A DNA stretch of 7,748 nucleotides. It comes from Actinomycetota bacterium (GTDB lineage: Bacteria; Actinomycetota; Thermoleophilia; UBA2241). The DNA lies in contig PMKK01000037.1 in NCBI GenBank assembly GCA_003157715.1, forward strand, positions 1 through 7,748, given 5' to 3'. The position numbers were made by a program, and so were the translations under genes. This document shows, in pieces, positions 1-5,547 of this stretch. The first letter of the stretch is position 1, and each line of letters opens with the position of its first letter. The notes under the pieces were generated by a model. It made no database searches. It was not told the DNA's origin and was given only the letters and a program-made list of their open reading frames with translations.

Positions 1-548
1 GGCCGGATCTGGTAGAGCAGGTCGTTGTAGGCGACGCCCTTGATCTCGTGGTCGCCGATGGCGAGGTCGGTGCAGTCGGCCGTCAGTCCCGTGCGCAGCG
101 CCGAGGCGACCCGCGGCGCCAGGTCGCGGCCGGTCGTGGTCGCGCCGTAGAGGACGATCTGGGGCTGGAAATGGCGCACCGCCTCAGTGACGACGCGGGC
201 GTAGGGCTGGGCCAGATACTCGATGAGAGAGTCGTCGACGACCAGGTACACGGTGTCGGCGCCGGCGGCGACGAGTGCGGGCGCCAGCGCCCGCGCCGGC
301 TCGCCGCCGACACACACGGCGCCGGTCCGCGCGCCGAGGCGTGCGGCCAGCACGCGGGCCTGGCCCAGCAGCTCGAGGCTGACTTCGGCGGCGCGAGGGC
401 CTGCGGTCCTCGCGCGGCTGCCGCGCGTTCTTGGCGTATGCGCCCTACGCGCTGTCTGTGCCGCGACGCCGCTGGCCGCAACGCCGCTTGCCGGCGCCCC
501 GTTTCTGGTCTCGACGAAGACCCAGACCTCTCCGGCGGGGCTACCCAA
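1..548 (-). CDS. etfA: Electron transfer flavoprotein alpha subunit, N-terminal part (runs off left edge)
   Basis: The alpha subunit of the heterodimeric electron transfer flavoprotein moves electrons between flavin dehydrogenases and a quinone or ferredoxin partner in the cytoplasm. About 182 residues are present. They begin GSPAGEVWVFVETRNG, matching the usual EtfA opening (EVWVFVEHRDG), and continue with AAEVSLELLGQARVLAARLGA, a Rossmann-like middle region (VYLVVDDSLIEYLAQPYARVV, PQIVLYGATTTGRDLAPRVASAL), and the family signature GLTADCTDLAIG near the left edge. The C-terminal FAD-binding domain lies outside the window. The assigned start is a TTG at 548-546 that overlaps the etfB stop by 8 nt; no ATG or GTG fits this reading frame, so the start is inferred from alignment and coupling to etfB. 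An Ala/Arg-rich stretch of about 36 residues (residues 18-53) interrupts the normal junction between strand 1 and helix 1. The reading frame stays open through it, so I call a gene and not a pseudogene. Confidence 0.9.
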   Translation of the reverse strand, partial: MGSPAGEVWVFVETRNGAPASGVAASGVAAQTARRAHTPRTRGSRARTAGPRAAEVSLELLGQARVLAARLGARTGAVCVGGEPARALAPALVAAGADTVYLVVDDSLIEYLAQPYARVVTEAVRHFQPQIVLYGATTTGRDLAPRVASALRTGLTADCTDLAIGDHEIKGVAYNDLLYQIR

Positions 549-1506
549 GGATGTGCTCGTCGATCAGCTCTCGCACGAGGCCTCGTATGCCGTGGTCGGT
601 CGGCTCGACAAGCTGCGTGTCGCCGGCGGCCAGCACGACGCTGTCGATCTTCTTGACGCGTGTCGGCGAACCGCGCAGCCCGACCAGGTCGCGCTCGGCG
701 CCGATCGAGGCGGCGTCCCACAAGACGATCTTCGCGCGACATACCGGCGTGCCGTCGCGGCTCATCAGGCAGACCTCGGCTTCGTCTGAGTCGGGGTCGA
801 GATAGCTGTCGTCGTAGCCCGGCATGGCTTCGGCGGCGGCGTGCTTGTAGGTCATGACGAGCTTGGCCGAGGGCGGCCGCGGTTCATTGGCTTCGGCGGT
901 GATGGTGAGCAGGGCGGGCAGCGGCGTGCGCAGCGTCTCGGTGCCGTCTTCGACCGAGCGCGTGGCGGTGATCGAGCCTTCGCCGGCGCTGGCCGCGGCG
1001 CCGAAGCCGCCGTGCGTGGCGCCGCCGGGCGGCACGAACTCGTCGATGCGACTCACGCAGGTGATCTGCGGCAGGCTGAGCTTCTCGGCGATCTGCGGAC
1101 CCACCTGGGCGGTGTCGCCGTCGATCGCCTGCCGGCCGCAGAGCACGAGGTCGCTCGCGCCCAGTTGCTCGATCGCCCGGGCGAGCGCGTAGCTCGTGGC
1201 CAGCGTATCGGCGCCCGCGAACGCCCGATCGGAGAGCAGCACGACCTCGTCGGCGCCACGGTACAGCGACTCGCGCAGCACCTGAGCCGCCGCCGGCGGG
1301 CCCATGGTGAGGACGGTGACTCGCCCGCCGTGCCGCTCCTTGAGACGCAAGGCCTCTTCGAGAGCGTTCAGGTCTTCGGGGTTGAAGATCGCCGGCAGGG
1401 CGGCGCGGTTGACGGTGCCGTCGTCTTTCATGGCGTCGCCGGTGACGTTGGCGGTGTCGGGGACCTGCTTGACGAGGACCACGATGCGTAGCTGGTGTTC
1501 GGACAC
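541..1506 (-). CDS. etfB: Electron transfer flavoprotein beta subunit (FixA/EtfB)
   Basis: This is the AMP- or second-FAD-binding subunit that pairs with EtfA. The 321-residue product opens with RIVVLVKQVPDT (residues 7-18). It contains FNPEDLNALEEALRLKE, the conserved CGRQAIDGDTAQVGPQIAEKL (residues 123-142), the NEPRPPS motif (207-213) and GLRGSPTRVKKI (276-287). Family members are usually about 250-265 residues, so this one is roughly 60 longer. The extra length lies in a Gly/Ala-rich loop (about 157-177) and an acidic, two-cysteine segment (about 222-258). I chose GTG at 1506 because GAGGG (1515-1511) sits just upstream at good spacing; a GTG at 1539 would add 11 residues (MSVLFTTFEGA) but has no visible ribosome binding site. 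The gene overlaps etfA by 8 nt, implying one operon with coupled translation. No ETF:quinone oxidoreductase or acyl-CoA dehydrogenase is in view, so the electron donor and any bifurcating role are unknown. Confidence 0.93.
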   Translation of the reverse strand: MSEHQLRIVVLVKQVPDTANVTGDAMKDDGTVNRAALPAIFNPEDLNALEEALRLKERHGGRVTVLTMGPPAAAQVLRESLYRGADEVVLLSDRAFAGADTLATSYALARAIEQLGASDLVLCGRQAIDGDTAQVGPQIAEKLSLPQITCVSRIDEFVPPGGATHGGFGAAASAGEGSITATRSVEDGTETLRTPLPALLTITAEANEPRPPSAKLVMTYKHAAAEAMPGYDDSYLDPDSDEAEVCLMSRDGTPVCRAKIVLWDAASIGAERDLVGLRGSPTRVKKIDSVVLAAGDTQLVEPTDHGIRGLVRELIDEHILG

Positions 1507-1640
1507 TGCTCCCTCGAACGTCGTGAAGAGGACGGACACGGTACGGTATCAAAAAAAGCGGGGCCGCGACGCAACAGTGGCACGCCGGCCCTGCCGCCGC
1601 GGTCACGGCACTGCCGGTACTCGCTGTGCCCTGAGGCCCA

Positions 1641-1652
1641 GTCGGGCCCGAC
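1641..1652. repeat. 12-bp perfect palindrome GTCGGGCCCGAC
   Basis: The sequence is identical to its reverse complement and lies in the etfB/gltX intergenic region. It could be a dimeric repressor site. In DNA this GC-rich a palindrome of this length can also arise by chance, so the regulatory reading is inference. Confidence 0.4.
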
Positions 1653-1673
1653 CGGCGGCGACGGGTCCGCGGC

Positions 1674-1740
1674 GCGCCGGCGATCCGTCGGCTCTACGTA
1701 CCCGCGCCGGCGAACCGTACCTACGTACCCGCGCCGGCGA
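1674..1740. repeat. Direct repeats upstream of gltX (two 20-bp copies plus one 10-bp part copy)
   Basis: CTACGTACCCGCGCCGGCGA occurs perfectly at 1694-1713 and again at 1721-1740, a spacing of 27 bp. Its second half, GCGCCGGCGA, also occurs at 1674-1683. Each full copy contains the palindromes TACGTA and CGCCGGCG. The block ends 24 bp before the putative gltX -10 box, so it lies where an activator or repressor array would sit. It could equally be a local duplication without function. Confidence 0.8.
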
Positions 1741-1763
1741 GTCGGCAGCGCGTTGCCGTGGGA

Positions 1764-1777
1764 TATGATGATCACGA
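1764..1777 (+). promoter_or_regulatory. Possible leaderless promoter of gltX (-10 box TATGAT)
   Basis: TATGAT at 1764-1769 differs from TATAAT at one base. The ATG at 1777 begins 7 nt after it, which is where transcription would be expected to start. No Shine-Dalgarno sequence precedes any of the candidate ATGs at 1765, 1768 or 1777. Together this suggests a leaderless mRNA starting at the A of the 1777 start codon. No clear -35 hexamer is seen at the usual distance (about 1741-1746, gtcggc), so the call is moderate. Confidence 0.45.
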
Positions 1778-3312
1778 TGACTGAGCCCGTCCGCGTTCGC
1801 TTCGCACCGTCTCCCACCGGCTACCTGCATCTGGGTGGCGCGCGCACCGCGCTCTACAACTACATCTTCGCCCGCCGTCGCGGCGGCGCGTTTCTGCTGC
1901 GTATCGAAGACACCGACGCCTCGCGCTCCACCGACGAGGCGATCGCCCAGATCCTGCGCTCGCTGCGCGAGATGGAGCTCGACTGGGACGAAGGCCCCGG
2001 CAAGCCCGGCCCGCACGGCCCCTACCGTCAGACCGAGCGCCAGGACATCTACCGCGAGCACATCGACAGGCTGCTGGCCTCGGGCCATCTCTACACCTGC
2101 TTCCACACGCCCGAGCAGCTCGAGGCCGAGCGCCGGGCGGCCCAGGCCGGCAAGCGCGACTGGGTCTACAGCGGTGCCTGTCGCGACCTGACTCCCGGCG
2201 AGGTCGAGGCCCGCAAGGCGGCCGGCGAGCCCTGGACGCTGCGCTTCAGGGTGCGCCCCGGCGCGACGGTCTTCGACGACATCCTGCGCGGCCCCGTCGA
2301 GGTGGCCAACGAGACCATCGGCGACTTCATCGTGCAGCGCTCCGACGGCACCGTCACCTACAACCTGGCGGTGGTCGTCGACGACGTGACGATGGCGGTA
2401 AGCCACATCATCCGGGGCGACGACCACCTCTCGAACACTCCCAAACAGGTGCTCATCTACGAGGCGCTGGGCGTGCCGACACCGCACTTTCTGCACATGC
2501 CGCTGCTGTTCGGCACCGACCGCAAGAAGCTCTCCAAGCGCCACGGCGCCACCAACCTCGAGCAGCTCACCGCGCGCGGCTTTCTGGTCGAGGTGGTGCG
2601 CAACTACCTCTGCTTTCTGTCGACCGAGTTCGACGAGTCGATGATCACCTGGAGCCTCGCCGACCTCGTCGCCCACCTCGACGTCGAGAGTCTGGGTACG
2701 AGCGCCAGCATCTTCGACCCCGAGAAGCTGCGCTGGATGAACGGCCGCTTTCTGCGCGCCATGGCGCCGGCCGACCTGGCCGCCCGCGTGCAGGCCTACC
2801 TCACGCGGGTCGGCTTTTACGGCCAGCCGCCGGCGCTCAGGGCGCTCGCCGAGCAGGGCGACGTCGCGCTCAGCGAAGCCGTCGAGGCCGGCACCTTCGC
2901 GCCGCTGCCACCCGGCGACGAGCAGGAGCGTCTCACCGCCCTGGCGGCGCCGCTCGCGCAGGAAAAGATCGAAGTGCTGGCCGACTTCATCCGGCTCGCC
3001 GGCTGGCTGTTCACGCCGCTCGTCATCGCCGGCGAGGCGCACGAGAAACTGGCCGCCATCCCCGACGCGCAGGCCATCCTGCTGGCGGCCTCGGTGCGGC
3101 TGGCCGGCCTCGAGCGCTTCGACCTCGAATCGGTCGAGGCCGCCGTGCGCGCCCTTCCGCAAGAGCTCGCCGCCAAGCCCAAGGCCGTGTTCGCGGCGCT
3201 GCGCCTGGGCATGAGCGGGCAGTCGGTGACCCCCGGGCTCTTCGAGTCGCTCTGGGCGCTCGGCCGCAACGAAGCGGCCGGCAGGCTGGCCGCCGCCGCG
3301 GCCATGCTCTAG
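1777..3312 (+). CDS. gltX: Glutamyl-tRNA synthetase
   Basis: This class I synthetase charges tRNA-Glu with glutamate using ATP, in the cytoplasm. The 511-residue product has the HIGH-type signature in FAPSPTGYLHLGGARTALYNY (residues 9-29) and LLRIEDTDASRS just after it. It also has the family segment ISHIIRGDDHLSNTPKQ-like (here VSHIIRGDDHLSNTPKQ) and the KMSKS-type loop KKLSKRHGA (250-258). The C-terminal third is the anticodon-binding domain (for example EKLRWMNGRFLRAM). Length is at the upper end for bacterial GltX. The zinc region is reduced: YTCFH (Cys108, His110) and GACRDL (Cys135) replace a full four-cysteine site. I start at ATG 1777 because MTEPVRVRFAPSPTG matches the usual short N-terminus and sits behind the putative -10 box; ATGs at 1765 and 1768 would add four or three residues. 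Whether it also charges tRNA-Gln depends on whether the genome has gatCAB or glnS, which cannot be seen here. Confidence 0.97.
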   Translation: MTEPVRVRFAPSPTGYLHLGGARTALYNYIFARRRGGAFLLRIEDTDASRSTDEAIAQILRSLREMELDWDEGPGKPGPHGPYRQTERQDIYREHIDRLLASGHLYTCFHTPEQLEAERRAAQAGKRDWVYSGACRDLTPGEVEARKAAGEPWTLRFRVRPGATVFDDILRGPVEVANETIGDFIVQRSDGTVTYNLAVVVDDVTMAVSHIIRGDDHLSNTPKQVLIYEALGVPTPHFLHMPLLFGTDRKKLSKRHGATNLEQLTARGFLVEVVRNYLCFLSTEFDESMITWSLADLVAHLDVESLGTSASIFDPEKLRWMNGRFLRAMAPADLAARVQAYLTRVGFYGQPPALRALAEQGDVALSEAVEAGTFAPLPPGDEQERLTALAAPLAQEKIEVLADFIRLAGWLFTPLVIAGEAHEKLAAIPDAQAILLAASVRLAGLERFDLESVEAAVRALPQELAAKPKAVFAALRLGMSGQSVTPGLFESLWALGRNEAAGRLAAAAAML

Positions 3313-3316
3313 AACC

Positions 3317-3883
3317 TCAGTCGACCAGCACCAGCGCGAAGAACCGGTACCGATCCTCGCGGTCGGCCACGACCTCGATCTCCCAGCCGGCGTTGCGCAC
3401 CGTGGCGAACACGTCGATGCCGCAGGCCTCCATGGACGGCCGGGCGTGCTCCGGGTCGACGCAGGGCGTCGCGGTGTCGCAGGTCGCGCAGATCTCGCAC
3501 GGCCCGTTGCCCATGGCCCACGCTTTGTAGTGGCCGGCGAGGAACAGCTCGCGTTCGAGGCCGGCGGCCGCTTTGCGCAGCGTCCCGGAGTACCCACCGG
3601 AGGCGCCGGTATGCGGCCCGACGCGCAGGAGGATGGCCCGTGAGAAGCCGTTCAGCAGCCGGCGGGTCTGTTCGGGCGCGGGCGAGTGCGGCGGGCAGGT
3701 GCGACAGGACCCGTAGCCGTCGCAGCCGAACTGGCACTTGAGTCGCACCCAGTCGGCCGTCACCACGAGCTGTGGCGCGAGCGGCCGGGCCGCTTCGGCG
3801 CCGAGCTCGAGCGCGCGCTCGCACCAGGCAGCGAGCTCGCTCACCGTGGAGTCGGCGACCGCCGTGTCCTTCTCGCTTGTCAT
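3317..3883 (-). CDS. DUF2284 cysteine-rich predicted metal-binding protein
   Basis: This 188-residue protein matches the DUF2284 pattern, a family of predicted metal-binding proteins with no established reaction. Two cysteine clusters are visible: C50-x3-C54-x5-C60-x2-C63 (in CQFGCDGYGSCRTCPP) and C129-x2-C132-x2-C135-x5-C141, followed by C154. The second cluster sits in GPCEICATCDTATPCVDPEHARPSMEACGIDV, the typical family block. The clusters could hold Fe-S centres or zinc; this is inference. There is no signal peptide or membrane segment. The ATG at 3883 is preceded by AAGGAG six bases upstream, and it overlaps the stop of the PAP2 gene as ATGA, so translation is probably coupled. A longer frame continues upstream, but only out of frame across the PAP2 gene. 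Its stop lies 4 bp from the convergent gltX stop, and no terminator hairpin is visible between them. Confidence 0.9.
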   Translation of the reverse strand: MTSEKDTAVADSTVSELAAWCERALELGAEAARPLAPQLVVTADWVRLKCQFGCDGYGSCRTCPPHSPAPEQTRRLLNGFSRAILLRVGPHTGASGGYSGTLRKAAAGLERELFLAGHYKAWAMGNGPCEICATCDTATPCVDPEHARPSMEACGIDVFATVRNAGWEIEVVADREDRYRFFALVLVD

Positions 3884-4638
3884 CTCGAGCTCCTTGTCTT
3901 GTCGGGTCTTCGCGTGGGCGGGCGCGCGTCGAGCCGCTCCCAGACCACGAGCCATACCAGACCCACCACGGCGAGCGACAGCGACCAGCCGCCCAGCACG
4001 TCGGAGGGGTAGTGGACAGCAAGATACACCCGCGAAAGCCCGATGCCGACGGCATAGACGACCGCCACGGTGAGCACCGGCCAGCGCCAGCGCGTGGGCC
4101 AGAGAACGATGGCGAGCGCCACGGCGAAGCCGGTGGCGCTCATCGTGTGGCCGCTCGGAAACGACCAGCTCCCCGGTGCCTGGCGCACCACCTCGGGCCG
4201 CGGGCGCGACACCACCACCTTCATGATGCCGCTGGCCGCCATGCTCGCCAGCGTGGCGGTGGCAACGAAGGCCGCCTGCCTGTTCAACCGGGCGCCCAGC
4301 AGCAGGGCGAGCGTCACGGCGAGCAGCACGAGCACCGTCTGCACGCTGCCGAAGGCACTGATCGTCTCCACGGCCACGAGGTGGCCCTGGTGGCGGGCGA
4401 CCGTGTGAAGGATCGTCGTGTCCCAGGCTGGTGTGCCGCGCACCACGATGCCGGCGACCACGATGAAGACCGCGAGCGGCGCCGCGACGAGCAGACCCAG
4501 CGCCCACCACCAGTGGGGCAGCCGGGCCGGATCGTCTCGCAGCCGTTGGTGTCCGGCCACGACCGCCGCGAGCGCGCAGGCGAGCACGACGGCGCAAGTG
4601 AGCCAGCCCCAGGCGGCTACGGAGATCGGATGGCTCAC
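3880..4638 (-). CDS. PAP2-family membrane phosphatase
   Basis: A 252-residue integral membrane phosphatase of the type 2 phosphatidic acid phosphatase superfamily. All three catalytic motifs are intact: K140-VVVSRP-RP148 (KxxxxxxRP), PSGH at 161-164, and S202-R203-VYLAV-H209-YPS-D213 (SRxxxxxHxxxD). His164 and His209 would be the acid/base and the nucleophile. Hydrophobic stretches at about 9-28, 45-66, 100-116, 122-139, 166-180, 186-201 and 218-233 are consistent with about six membrane helices. The family removes phosphate from lipid phosphates such as undecaprenyl pyrophosphate, phosphatidate or phosphatidylglycerol phosphate; the substrate here cannot be chosen from sequence. The start is a GTG at 4638. 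No strong ribosome binding site is seen, and the frame is open upstream only to the HAD stop codon 36 bp away, so coupling to the HAD gene is likely. A short basic tail (residues 235-252) should be cytoplasmic. Confidence 0.93.
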   Translation of the reverse strand: MSHPISVAAWGWLTCAVVLACALAAVVAGHQRLRDDPARLPHWWWALGLLVAAPLAVFIVVAGIVVRGTPAWDTTILHTVARHQGHLVAVETISAFGSVQTVLVLLAVTLALLLGARLNRQAAFVATATLASMAASGIMKVVVSRPRPEVVRQAPGSWSFPSGHTMSATGFAVALAIVLWPTRWRWPVLTVAVVYAVGIGLSRVYLAVHYPSDVLGGWSLSLAVVGLVWLVVWERLDARPPTRRPDKTRSSR

Positions 4639-4674
4639 GACGCCACGGCTACCGGCCGGCTCACCGCGCGATCG

Positions 4675-5397
4675 TCAGTCGAGGCTCGCGATGGTCGCCG
4701 GCAGCTCGCCGAACCGGGTCACGACGGCTTCGGCGCTGGAGACCGGCAGGTCGGACGAGTTGACGCCGACGAAGTGGACGGCCCGCAGACCGGCCGCCTG
4801 GGCGCCGGCGATGTCGGTGCGCTGGATGTCGCCGACGTGGACGGCCTCACCGGGTGCCACCCCCAGGGCCGTGAGCGGTGTCAGGAACGCCCGCCGGTCG
4901 GGTTTCGACCAGTTGTGCTCGTCTGAGAAGAAGAAGGCGTCGAACCACTGTTCGAGGCCGTGCAGGGCGAGCACCCGGCGCAAGACTCGGCCCGGCGTCA
5001 TGGCGGCGTCGCAGACCACGGCGAGAGCGTACCGCTCGGCCAGCAGAGGCAGGGTCTCCGCCACGCCGTCCACCAGCCGCGGTGGGCGCTCGAGGATGAT
5101 CTCCTCGAGCATGGTGACGACGCGCCGGCGAGACTCGTCGGGCAGCTTGATACGCAGGGCGCGCAGTATGACGGCCGTCGACTCGGCGGTCGTGGGCGTG
5201 CGCGACTTCTTGTACCAGAGGTTGTCGAAGTGCTCCCAGGATTTGGCGAAGGCGGCCTCGATCTCGTACTCGTCGGGCGCGTACCCGTGCGGGCCCACGA
5301 TCTCGAGCAGCCGCTGGGCGCGCAGCTCCTGGCGCGAGGGCGGGTGGAAGTCGTCCATGAGGGTGTTCCAGAAATCGAGCGTGACGGCACGGATCAT
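4675..5397 (-). CDS. HAD-like hydrolase with altered motifs I and II
   Basis: A 240-residue member of the haloacid dehalogenase superfamily with an alpha-helical C1-type cap (about residues 15-100). Motif I is LDFWNTLMDD, with the nucleophile Asp8 present. Trp10 stands where phosphatases have the general acid/base Asp. Motif II reads AVVCDAAMTPGRVLRRVL, with Cys129 where Ser or Thr is usual. Motif III Lys165 (NWSKPDRRAF) and motif IV GDIQRTD (Asp190, Asp195) are intact. The D+2 change resembles 2-haloacid dehalogenases (DxYGT) and phosphonatases (DxAGT) more than phosphatases, but I cannot assign a substrate. The ATG at 5397 has GAGGA seven bases upstream (5408-5405 region). The gene follows the peptidase gene after a 150-bp gap filled by 17-bp repeats and precedes the PAP2 gene by 36 bp, so these are probably one transcription unit. 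Confidence 0.88.
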   Translation of the reverse strand: MIRAVTLDFWNTLMDDFHPPSRQELRAQRLLEIVGPHGYAPDEYEIEAAFAKSWEHFDNLWYKKSRTPTTAESTAVILRALRIKLPDESRRRVVTMLEEIILERPPRLVDGVAETLPLLAERYALAVVCDAAMTPGRVLRRVLALHGLEQWFDAFFFSDEHNWSKPDRRAFLTPLTALGVAPGEAVHVGDIQRTDIAGAQAAGLRAVHFVGVNSSDLPVSSAEAVVTRFGELPATIASLD

Positions 5398-5401
5398 GCG
5401 C

Positions 5402-5482
5402 TCATCCTCGTCGTGCGGTCGCCGCCGTCATGCGGTCGTCGCCGTCATGCGATCAGCGCCGTCATGCGGTCGCCGCCGTCAT
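5402..5482 (-). other. Chain of four overlapping mini-ORFs leading into the HAD gene
   Basis: Read on the minus strand, each of four array units contains CATGA. ATG at 5482 encodes MTAATA and stops at 5464-5462. ATG at 5465 encodes MTALIA and stops at 5447-5445. ATG at 5448 encodes MTATTA and stops at 5430-5428. ATG at 5431 runs through a diverged unit as MTAATARRG and stops at 5404-5402. Each stop overlaps the next start as ATGA, and the last stop is 4 nt before the HAD ATG at 5397. No mini-ORF has a good ribosome binding site. The arrangement is exact, but translation is not shown; it also follows automatically from a 17-bp repeat that contains ATGA. Confidence 0.4.
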
Positions 5483-5524
5483 GCGATCAGCGCAGACGAT
5501 CAGCGCCGTCGTGCGATCAGGGCT
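5410..5524. repeat. 17-bp tandem repeat array (about seven units) between peptidase and HAD genes
   Basis: On the plus strand the consensus is GTCATGCGRTCRSCGCC. Units start at 5410, 5427, 5444, 5461 and 5478; a shortened unit lies at 5494-5507, and another unit at 5508-5524. The first four are exactly 17 bp apart. Two subtypes occur, GGTCGCCGCC and GATCAGCGCC. The array fills most of the 150 bp between the HAD start and the peptidase stop. A 17-bp period is not a multiple of three, consistent with sequence outside a single long reading frame. On the minus strand it forms the chain of tiny ORFs listed next. Iteron-like binding sites, a slippage product and a leader element are all possible. 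Confidence 0.92.
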
Positions 5525-5547
5525 GCCGTGCGCCGGCCGGTATCCCA

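Larger units (their letters stand above)
1507..1776. promoter_or_regulatory. Divergent intergenic region between etfB and gltX
   Basis: These 270 bp separate two divergently transcribed genes and must hold promoters for both. The etfB side has an AT-rich run (seven A at 1551-1557 on the plus strand) next to two overlapping TACCGT hexamers on the minus strand (1548-1543 and 1543-1538). These fit a loose TAnnnT -10 pattern, but I see no convincing -35 box. The gltX side has a 12-bp palindrome, a direct repeat family and a TATGAT box, listed separately. Reading frames that cross the region are low-complexity extensions of gene frames, not separate genes. Confidence 0.6.

Noticed and set aside
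390..420. Frameshift or pseudogene in etfA because of the odd Arg-rich segment
   Set aside because: The frame is the same before and after the segment and stays open, with family motifs on both sides.
48..656. Plus-strand open frames opposite etfA and the end of etfB
   Set aside because: EtfA and EtfB motifs on the minus strand explain the sequence; the opposing frames are low-complexity.
3310..3320. Bidirectional terminator between convergent gltX and DUF2284 genes
   Set aside because: Only 4 bp separate the two stop codons and I find no hairpin followed by T residues.
1603..3597. A 664-codon open frame on the minus strand antisense to gltX
   Set aside because: gltX on the plus strand has all family motifs. 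The antisense frame is Arg/Gly/Ala/Val-rich with no recognisable domain and is a typical by-product of strong GC bias at third codon positions.
5410..5524. CRISPR array
   Set aside because: The units are directly adjacent with no unique spacers, and no cas gene is present.
5410..5524. Plasmid replication iterons
   Set aside because: The 17-bp length fits, but there is no replication initiator gene or AT-rich melting region nearby and the neighbours are ordinary metabolic genes.
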